64,000 nucleotides of DNA from an uncultured Chloroflexota bacterium (GTDB lineage Bacteria; Chloroflexota; Dehalococcoidia; Lucifugimonadales; CAJXCD01): NCBI GenBank assembly GCA_913051545.1, contig CAJXCD010000001.1, positions 172,863 through 236,862 of the forward strand, in the 5' to 3' direction. The position numbers and the translations under genes were made by a program. Below, piece after piece: positions 56,950 to 64,000 of this stretch. The notes below the pieces were generated by a model. The model ran no database searches. It saw only the letters and a list, made by a program, of their open reading frames with translations, and was not told the origin of the DNA. Positions within the stretch are counted from its first letter, which is position 1. Each line of letters begins with the position of its first letter.

Positions 56950-57903
56950 TCATTTCTCCAAGAAATCTTCTAATAGCCTTTGCATATCTAGGGCAACAGA
57001 TTCTGAAACATTACCTTTCTTTAGTGCATATGGTAAGGAAGCTAGGGCCATTTGGCAGTAAACGGTTAAAATATGAGGAGCTTGGGCAGATAAGGCTACT
57101 AGGTGTTTGCGTATCGTGCCAATGTCACCCCTAACGTACGGACCTGCAATTGCGTTGGGTATACCTATAGATTTAAGGGTCGCTGCATTTCCTTCGATCA
57201 TCGGTATAAGAGATTTAAGAGCAGTGCCCTGATCTATTCCAAATTCATTCCACATATCAGCTACCGCACCTGCGAGTCCGGTGAGCAATCCGCCCATCAT
57301 AACTACGGAAGCGTGGTAGAGTGGTTTGTCGTTCGGTTTGAGATATACGGGCACACCTCGCAAGTTAACTGTCATTGATTCAAGAAAATCAAGCATTTGT
57401 CCGGTTGCTTCAATCGCGAAAGTAGAGCCTGGCAGGGTTTCTACGGCATCTTCAACCGATGAAAAAGTCTGAAGTGGATGGATTGCTGCAGTGATTGCGC
57501 CTTTCTTTGCCGCTCCCGATAACACGTCCGTAGATGCTACGCCTGAGCAATGTATTACACCCTGTCCGTACTTCCATTGGGTATTTGCGGCTATGTCGCA
57601 AATTGAATCATCTGTCGCGGTAATAAATACTACGTCACAATTATCTGCTACGTGATTTGGGTCTTGATAAGCTTTGCTAGCAGGAATAAGACTGGAAAAA
57701 CTCTTTGCTGAGTTGAAGGATCTGCTGCTGATAGACGATACCGTGTAACCGTTGCGGCTCAAGATAACTGCTAGTGATTTACCTACCATACCCGCACCTA
57801 TGAAACCTATTCGAGAATCCTTGTCAAATTTTGTCATTTTGTTGGAGCTCCTAAAGTGTAAATTCTTTAATGCCTTGGAGACCAAAGGCGTATTATAGGG
57901 CAA
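56950..57903 (-). CDS. Rossmann-like / DUF2520 domain protein
   Basis: 'RIGFIGAGMVGKSLAVILSRNGYTVSSISSRS', 'CDVVFITATDDSICDIA', 'VIHCSGVASTDVL', 'AAIHPLQTFSS'. The start is probably internal, at MTKFDKDSRIGFIG. Confidence 0.88.
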   Translation of the reverse strand: MPYNTPLVSKALKNLHFRSSNKMTKFDKDSRIGFIGAGMVGKSLAVILSRNGYTVSSISSRSFNSAKSFSSLIPASKAYQDPNHVADNCDVVFITATDDSICDIAANTQWKYGQGVIHCSGVASTDVLSGAAKKGAITAAIHPLQTFSSVEDAVETLPGSTFAIEATGQMLDFLESMTVNLRGVPVYLKPNDKPLYHASVVMMGGLLTGLAGAVADMWNEFGIDQGTALKSLIPMIEGNAATLKSIGIPNAIAGPYVRGDIGTIRKHLVALSAQAPHILTVYCQMALASLPYALKKGNVSESVALDMQRLLEDFLEK

Positions 57904-58021
57904 TAAATCGCATTACACACAAATGAGACGCCAGAAAGTTATCATGGAGCACCAATTACGGTTACGGGGTTTATAATTACTGAGACAGGGTTAACTCAAA
58001 AATTCTTTACATGTGATATTG

Positions 58022-58987
58022 ATGAATTTTTCAAATAGACGCACAGGTTGGGGAGGCAGAGAAGTTAGTTCACCGCGACTTTCAGAGGTATATGCTGCGG
58101 CAGATCGCATTGATGATGTGGTTGTGTCAACTCCGGTGGTTTTGTTTAATGGGGACAGTGGCACTGAAGGCATCTATTTGAAGCCGGAGATACTCCAAGC
58201 CACAGGGTCGTTTAAGATTCGAGGTGTATATAATTGGGCATTATCCATACCGGATTCCCAGGTCAAGAAAGGCTTGAGTACAGCCAGCGCTGGCAACACT
58301 GCTATAGCATTAGGTTATGTGGCGAATCTGCTTGGGACAAAAGCACATTCCGTTCTGCCGGATAGTGTGCCAGAGGCTAAGTTGAAGTCATTGCTTAAAT
58401 ACAAGGTCGAGCCACAGCCCATGCCTTTGGGTCAAGTTTTAAGCTATATGCTTGAAGAGAAGTGGAGGGAGGCTGACTACAACTACCTAAATCCGTGGGG
58501 AGACCCCCGTATGATAGCAGGTCACGGTACAATTGGCCTCGAGATTATGGAACAGTTACATGGCGTAGAAACGATATACATTCCTGTAGGTGGCGGCGGT
58601 TTGATTGCGGGAGTGGGAAGTGCTATCAAGATGATTAATCCTTCAGTTCAGATTATTGGCGTTCAGTCGGAATCTTGTCCGACATTGCATTCTTCATTCA
58701 GGGAATGCCATCCAGTTTGGGTTAATGTTCAGTCTACAATATGTGATGGAACAACCGTACCCTTAATTGTTGACGAAATGTTCCCGTTGCTTAGGGATGT
58801 TATTGACGATGTTCATATAGTGTCCGAAATGGCAGTTTTGGACGCTATGGAAATGTTGATTAGGAATAATGGATTTGTTGTGGAAGGGTCTGGAGCCCTG
58901 TCACTTGCGGCAGCCGTTGAAACCCCATATTCTTCTAGGGGAAAATCAGTTTGTCTTCTCACAGGGAAAAACAGAGATGGTATTTAA
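58022..58987 (+). CDS. Threonine ammonia-lyase-like PLP (fold II) enzyme
   Basis: PLP lysine 'QATGSFKIRGVYN', 'STASAGNTAIALGYVANLLG', 'IPVGGGGLIAGVGSAIK'. Start revised to ATG 58022. Confidence 0.87.
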   Translation: MNFSNRRTGWGGREVSSPRLSEVYAAADRIDDVVVSTPVVLFNGDSGTEGIYLKPEILQATGSFKIRGVYNWALSIPDSQVKKGLSTASAGNTAIALGYVANLLGTKAHSVLPDSVPEAKLKSLLKYKVEPQPMPLGQVLSYMLEEKWREADYNYLNPWGDPRMIAGHGTIGLEIMEQLHGVETIYIPVGGGGLIAGVGSAIKMINPSVQIIGVQSESCPTLHSSFRECHPVWVNVQSTICDGTTVPLIVDEMFPLLRDVIDDVHIVSEMAVLDAMEMLIRNNGFVVEGSGALSLAAAVETPYSSRGKSVCLLTGKNRDGI

Positions 58988-59156
58988 GAATACGACACAA
59001 AAAATTAGATGATCAGTGTCGTTTTCCCTTTCCTGCCTTGTTGGACAAATTCCGGTGGTAGATGTGGGCAGAACTTTATGAAAGAATCACGTATGGTGTA
59101 AAATGGCAATCTGGTTAAGAATTTTGATAGCTATCTTCTCAAGTGGTGAAAATTAA

Positions 59157-60539
59157 TTGAATGATTATGACGTAGTCGTTTTAGGTAGCGGTCCCGGGGG
59201 ATACGTCGCAGCTATCCGTTCAGGGCAACTCGGGTTAAAAACTGCGATAGTAGAGCGCTCAGATCTAGGGGGCGTTTGTCTCAATTGGGGATGTATACCA
59301 AGTAAGTCTTTGATACACAATGCAGAAGTTTTGTCAGTTTTTAAGAATGCCGCTGATTACGGCATAAATATTGACAATTTAACATTCGATTTTGGGAAAG
59401 CAATTGATCGTAGCAGGGATGTTGTAGATCGTTTGACCAGCGGGATAGGATTTTTACTTAAGAAAAACAAAGTTGAACACATTCGAGGAACTGGTGTGTT
59501 GGAAGCCAGAAATTTAGTGCGCGTAGAGGAAGCCGACAGAACTATTTCAGCCAAAAATGTAATTGTAGCCACCGGAGCCACTTTCTTAGAAATCCCATCT
59601 CTTCCTGTAGATGGCGAAATTGTGATTACCAGTCGAGAAGCCATAATCAAAAAAGACCTACCAGAAAGAGCCGTAATTGTAGGAGGAGGAGCCACTGGGG
59701 TTGAGTTTGCATATATCTATAACAATTATGGTGTGGATGTAACCATTGTAGAGCTTCAGTCTAGGTTAGTGCCTTCGGAAGACGAAGAGATAAGCAGAGA
59801 ACTGGAGAAGTCCCTGTCCAAACAGGGAGTGAAGGTGATGACAGGATCCAAGGTGGAAAGTGTGCAAGTACACGGCGAAGAGGCTGAATTAATTGTATCT
59901 GACGGAGTCAATGAAACCAAGATGGTCTGTGGCATTGTTTTGGTAGCTGTTGGCGCCCGTGGAAATGTAGACGGGATTGGTCTGGAGGAAATTGGAGTAT
60001 CCACTAATCGAAATTTTATTGAGATAGATGACAATATGATGACTAATGTTGGAGGCGTGTATGCGATTGGTGATGTTACAGGCAAAATGTTGCTAGCTCA
60101 CGTAGCTTCGGCACAAGGCGTAACGGCCGTAGAAACTATAGCTGGCTTGGATCCTCCTAAACTAAATTATGACCTCATGCCTAGGGCTACATATTGCCAC
60201 CCTCAAGTCGCAAGCTTTGGTCTTACGGAGAGTCAGGCCAAGAAAGCTGGGCACGAGGTTCGAATTGGTAAGTTTCCTTTGTCCGCCAGCGGGAAAGCGA
60301 TGGCTTCTAATGAAACAGAAGGGATGATTAAACTGGTATTAGATGCTGAAATCGGTGATATCCTCGGTGTGCATATGATAGGTTCGAGTGTGACAGAGTT
60401 GTTGGGAGAACTGTCGTTAGCGAGGATGCTTGAGAGTACTGACAAGGAGCTCGGTTGGTTAGTGCACCCTCACCCAACAATCTCCGAAATTGTGAAAGAA
60501 GCAGCTTTGGCCTCTGTGGGTGAGGCAATTCATGCTTAG
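59157..60539 (+). CDS. lpdA: Dihydrolipoyl dehydrogenase
   Basis: 'DYDVVVLGSGPGGYVAAIRSGQLGLKTAIVERSDLGGVCLNWGCIPSKSLIHNAEV', 'HPHPTISEIVKEAAL'; TTG start. Confidence 0.95.
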   Translation: MNDYDVVVLGSGPGGYVAAIRSGQLGLKTAIVERSDLGGVCLNWGCIPSKSLIHNAEVLSVFKNAADYGINIDNLTFDFGKAIDRSRDVVDRLTSGIGFLLKKNKVEHIRGTGVLEARNLVRVEEADRTISAKNVIVATGATFLEIPSLPVDGEIVITSREAIIKKDLPERAVIVGGGATGVEFAYIYNNYGVDVTIVELQSRLVPSEDEEISRELEKSLSKQGVKVMTGSKVESVQVHGEEAELIVSDGVNETKMVCGIVLVAVGARGNVDGIGLEEIGVSTNRNFIEIDDNMMTNVGGVYAIGDVTGKMLLAHVASAQGVTAVETIAGLDPPKLNYDLMPRATYCHPQVASFGLTESQAKKAGHEVRIGKFPLSASGKAMASNETEGMIKLVLDAEIGDILGVHMIGSSVTELLGELSLARMLESTDKELGWLVHPHPTISEIVKEAALASVGEAIHA

Positions 60540-60577
60540 TCAGAAATGACTTCTGTGTAAGTTTTCTGAGGACAATT

Positions 60578-61552
60578 ATGAAAGTTCCTGCAAATTTAGG
60601 AAAAGAAGAAGCAATTGGTCTTTATGAGCAGATGCTGCTTATAAGAAGATTTGAAGAGCAGAGTGATCGGTTATACAAATCAGGGAAAATCAAGGGGTTT
60701 TGTCATTTGTATATAGGGCAGGAGGCTATTGCCGTTGGTGCTATTTCAAGCTTAAGGCCGGATGATTATATAATCACGCACTATAGAGATCACGGGCATG
60801 CCCTGGCGAGAGGGATGGATCCTAAGGTGGTAATGTCGGAGCTTATGGGAAAGGTCACCGGTAGCAGCAGGGGTTTAGGCGGATCAATGCATCTTTTCGA
60901 TGTTGAAAAGCGATTTATGGGTGGACATGCAATAGTTGGCGGACAGCTTCCTTTAGCGACAGGGCTTGCAATGGCTATTAAGCATAAGAAAGATGACCAA
61001 ATTGTACTTTGCTTTTTTGGAGATGGAGCAGTGAACGAAGGCGAATTTCATGAGTCAATGAACCTTGCGTCAATGTGGGGTTTGCCTGTTCTGTTTTTCT
61101 TAGAAAACAACCTCTATGGTATGGGCACACACGTTGATTTTACCCGTTCGGGCGGCAGGGAAATATACACGTCGGCAGACGCTTATGGAATACCTGCTAC
61201 TCAAGTAGACGGGATGGACGTTCTTGCAGTTCAGGAAGTCACGAGGCAGGCAATCCAGCGTATACGAACAGGTGAAGGTCCTGTATTTGTTGAAGCCATG
61301 TGTTACAGGTTCAGGGGGCATTCAGTCCAAGACCCTATGTTTTATAGGGACAAGGAAGAAGTTAAAAAATGGGAGGCCCGGGACCCAATTAATATTTTTG
61401 AACAGATGATGATAAATGATGGAATTCTTGAATCAGAAGACATACAAGAAGTAGCAAAATGTGTAGGCCAGGCAGTATCCGAGGCAGTCGATTTTGCCGA
61501 TGGCAGTGATGAGCCCGGTTTTGAAGCAATTGACCAAAATATATATAGCTAG
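60578..61552 (+). CDS. pdhA: Pyruvate dehydrogenase E1 alpha subunit
   Basis: 'RRFEEQSDRLYKSGKIKGFCHLYIGQEAIAVG', ThDP motif 'FFGDGAVNEGEFHESMNLASMWGLPVLFFLENN', 'YRFRGHSVQDP'. Confidence 0.94.
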   Translation: MKVPANLGKEEAIGLYEQMLLIRRFEEQSDRLYKSGKIKGFCHLYIGQEAIAVGAISSLRPDDYIITHYRDHGHALARGMDPKVVMSELMGKVTGSSRGLGGSMHLFDVEKRFMGGHAIVGGQLPLATGLAMAIKHKKDDQIVLCFFGDGAVNEGEFHESMNLASMWGLPVLFFLENNLYGMGTHVDFTRSGGREIYTSADAYGIPATQVDGMDVLAVQEVTRQAIQRIRTGEGPVFVEAMCYRFRGHSVQDPMFYRDKEEVKKWEARDPINIFEQMMINDGILESEDIQEVAKCVGQAVSEAVDFADGSDEPGFEAIDQNIYS

Positions 61553-61561
61553 TTTAAAATT

Positions 61562-62539
61562 ATGCCTGAGATAACACTTAGAGAAGCACTCAAATTAGGT
61601 CTTAGAGAAGCCCTTGATTGTGATGACAGGGTGTTTATCATGGGTGAAGACATAGGCCTATTCCAAGGTTCGTATGCTGTCACTAGCGGTTTCTTGGATG
61701 ATTATGGGCCTGACCGCATTAAAGATACGCCTATATCAGAGTCTGCCATAGTTGGGTGTGGCGTAGGTGCAGCAGCAGCGGGACTTAAGCCTATTGTGGA
61801 AATAATGACAATTAATTTTATGCTCTTGGCAATGGATCAGATAGTAAACCATGCAGCTAAGTTGAGGTACATGTCTGACGGACAGCTTGAAGTTCCGTTG
61901 GTGATTAGGACAGTAACTGGAGGAGGAGGGCAGTTAGGAGCCACTCATTCTCAAAGTTTTGAAGGTTGGTTTGCTTCGGTGCCTGGACTCTATGTTGCGG
62001 CCCCTTCTGACCCTTATGATGCATTGGGTCTTTTGCGGACAGCCATTGATGATAATAACCCGATAATCTTTGCTGAACATGCTAAGTTATACCAAGTCCG
62101 TGGAGAAGTTCCAGATGAATACTATTCTATTCCGTTAGGTAAAGCGAAGATTAAGAGGGCAGGGAGTGATGTTACACTTGTTGCATACTCGCGTGCTGTT
62201 CATACTGCCCTAGAGGCTGCTGGTTTGCTATCTGAAAAAGGCGTGGAGGCTGAAGTGATAGATTTGCGTACTCTGAGGCCTCTTGATATGAACACAGTGT
62301 TAGAGTCCGTGCGGAATACAGGTCGCGCTGTGGTAATTGAGGAAGGTTGGAAAACAGGAGGATTCGCGGGCGAGTTAGTTAGCAGAATACAGGAGGAAGC
62401 GTTCGACGATTTAGATGGTCCTGTAGGTAGGGTGTGCGGCTTAGACGTACCGGCGCCATATTCAGGAAGGCTTGAATCGAAGGTGTTTCCAGAGCCACAA
62501 GGTGTAGTAAATGAAATCGAAAGGCTTTACGGACTGTAA
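61562..62539 (+). CDS. pdhB: Pyruvate dehydrogenase E1 beta subunit
   Basis: 'ALREALDCDDRVFIMGEDIGLFQGSYAVT', 'DTPISESAIVGCGVGAAAAGLKPIVEIM', 'EGWKTGGFAGEL'. Confidence 0.94.
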   Translation: MPEITLREALKLGLREALDCDDRVFIMGEDIGLFQGSYAVTSGFLDDYGPDRIKDTPISESAIVGCGVGAAAAGLKPIVEIMTINFMLLAMDQIVNHAAKLRYMSDGQLEVPLVIRTVTGGGGQLGATHSQSFEGWFASVPGLYVAAPSDPYDALGLLRTAIDDNNPIIFAEHAKLYQVRGEVPDEYYSIPLGKAKIKRAGSDVTLVAYSRAVHTALEAAGLLSEKGVEAEVIDLRTLRPLDMNTVLESVRNTGRAVVIEEGWKTGGFAGELVSRIQEEAFDDLDGPVGRVCGLDVPAPYSGRLESKVFPEPQGVVNEIERLYGL

Positions 62540-62567
62540 GTCAAAGACCATATAAAGGGGGTGTACC

Positions 62568-63899
62568 CTGATTACTGAATTAAATATGCCACAAATGGGT
62601 TATGACATGGAGGAAGGAACCGTAGTTAGATGGCTAGTTTCAGAAAATTCAGAAGTTAAAACAGGTGACGCTGTAGCTGAGATTGAAACTGATAAAGCCG
62701 TGGTGGAACTAGAATCGACGGGCGATGGGCTTCTGAGGAAGATTTTGGTTCAAGAGGGTTCTACAGTACCTGTGGGACAGACTATAGCTGTGATTGCTGA
62801 AATGGATGAAGAAATTCCCGAAGTCTATGCATCGGATCTAATTACACCAGAGGCTTCTCCGATTGATTCTGTAGATGCGAATTTTCTCGAAATTGAGCAG
62901 GGGGATACAAATTCCTCAGTTATACCTACATCCAGTGCAGAAGCAATCCTTTCGGCAGAAGTTCGTGCTTCTCCAGTGGCGAAAAAGTTGGCTTTAGAAA
63001 GAGGGGTTGATTTAACTAAAATAATTGGCACTGGGCCTGGTGGTAGAATAACTAAGGACGATGTGCTCTCATTTGAGGCCACGGAGGGTGTTTCTGAAAC
63101 ACTTGAAATGGATATAACTCCCGATAGTGAATTAGGGGAGATTCCCGTCAACCGTGTAGATATTGATGATGTTGAAATGGAAAATTCCGTCAGTCTCAAT
63201 TTAGATGGTGCGGATGATCGTGTAACACCTTTAACGAAAATGCGACAGCAAATAGCTAGAGTAACTTCGAGTAGCAAAAAAGAAAAGCCACATTTTTACG
63301 TCTCTGCAGAGATAGATATGACTGAAGCTTTAGGGCTCCGCAGGAAGATAAATTCTGATATGTCTGCAGAAGGGATTAAGGTTACCGTCAATGATATGGT
63401 CATCAAGGCTAGCGTAGGGGCTTTATCAAAATTTCCGAAATTCAACTCCGCCTTTACAGATGAAGGGATTAAGTTTAATGCGTCAATTAACATTGGGGTT
63501 GCTATAGCAGAAGAAGAGGGTTTGGTCCTTCCTGCAATTCTTAACTGCCAAGAAAAATCATTGGCAGAAGTATCTGTCGCAAGTAAAGATTTAGTTAAGC
63601 GCTCTCAGGAAGGTACACTTCAATCTCATGAGTATACTGGGGGAACATTTGGAATAAGTAATATGGGTATGTTTGATGTATCTAGCTTCGTAGCAATTAT
63701 CCATCCCCCTAATACTGCCATGTTGGCGGTTGGGCGAATTGAAAAAAGACCAGTGGTGCGCGAAGATCAAGTAACAGTAGCTGATATGATGTCTGCGACG
63801 CTTTCTGTGGACCATAGGGTAGTAGATGGAGTTGAAGGCGCGAAGTTCATTGTAGAAGTTAAGCGTCTTTTAGAAAATCCTCTTAGTTTGTTGGTATAG
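62568..63899 (+). CDS. pdhC: Dihydrolipoamide acetyltransferase (E2)
   Basis: Lipoyl domain 'EIETDKAVVELES', PSBD 'ASPVAKKLALERGVDLTKIIGTGPGGRITKDDV', catalytic 'HRVVDGVEGAKF'. Track start is ATG 62586; a CTG (62568) or ATT (62571) start is proposed because it restores the usual 'ITELNMPQMG' N-terminus and sits next to the Shine-Dalgarno. Confidence 0.92.
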   Translation: MITELNMPQMGYDMEEGTVVRWLVSENSEVKTGDAVAEIETDKAVVELESTGDGLLRKILVQEGSTVPVGQTIAVIAEMDEEIPEVYASDLITPEASPIDSVDANFLEIEQGDTNSSVIPTSSAEAILSAEVRASPVAKKLALERGVDLTKIIGTGPGGRITKDDVLSFEATEGVSETLEMDITPDSELGEIPVNRVDIDDVEMENSVSLNLDGADDRVTPLTKMRQQIARVTSSSKKEKPHFYVSAEIDMTEALGLRRKINSDMSAEGIKVTVNDMVIKASVGALSKFPKFNSAFTDEGIKFNASINIGVAIAEEEGLVLPAILNCQEKSLAEVSVASKDLVKRSQEGTLQSHEYTGGTFGISNMGMFDVSSFVAIIHPPNTAMLAVGRIEKRPVVREDQVTVADMMSATLSVDHRVVDGVEGAKFIVEVKRLLENPLSLLV

Positions 63900-64000
63900 A
63901 ATGCCTTCATGGGTATCCCGAGCAAAGCCTAGATACGCCCTGTTAGCAATTTTGGTTTGGGCCTCACTCTCCTGGACCAGAATATGTAAAGGAATTTAGC

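Noticed and set aside
63901-63999. 32-aa ORF after the E2 gene (MPSWVSRAKPRYALLAILVWASLSWTRICKGI)
   Set aside because: Very short, weakly supported and at the window edge; insufficient evidence for a gene.
1-64000. CRISPR arrays, tRNA/rRNA genes, transposases, prophage or toxin-antitoxin modules
   Set aside because: No regularly spaced direct repeats, no T-arm-like motifs in cloverleaf context and no integrase/transposase motifs were seen. A tRNAscan or CRISPR finder run would settle this.

Overview
The window is a dense, mostly housekeeping bacterial chromosome segment. Gene content suggests Chloroflexota, possibly a marine SAR202-like lineage; this is inference only. It carries:
- a pyrimidine operon (pyrR-pyrB-pyrC-carA-carB) preceded by a recognisable PyrR attenuator;
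- dnaA with a candidate oriC between dnaA and obgE, followed by nadD and pyrE;
- purM, fabF, folC, a pantothenate cluster (panB, panC, DUF2520 protein) with surE, and a pyruvate dehydrogenase operon (lpd-E1a-E1b-E2);
- divergent larB/larE;
- a catabolic-looking set (HpcH aldolase, Zn- and Fe-alcohol dehydrogenases, enoyl-CoA hydratase, SDR, two PhyH dioxygenases, DHDPS-like, GGT, two IMPases);
- an ABC export/mechanotransmission-type operon with two giant FtsX-like permeases.
No rRNA, tRNA, CRISPR array, transposase or prophage was seen.
The most unusual items are: (i) a 278-aa protein made of two tandem copies of an unrecognised domain with a DPHYxYGP motif, next to a PHP-domain gene; (ii) the two giant permeases, which share an extracytoplasmic beta-sandwich-like insert, one of them with an internal duplication, served by an ATPase with an AbrB-like tail; (iii) a 1493-aa fusion of a GT-C-like half and a YYYxG (DUF2298 / Chlor_Arch_YYY-like) half; (iv) a DUF3090 / SCO1664-kinase-like pair; (v) small or mis-started genes missed by the ORF track. 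All family assignments come from reading protein motifs by eye; no searches were run.
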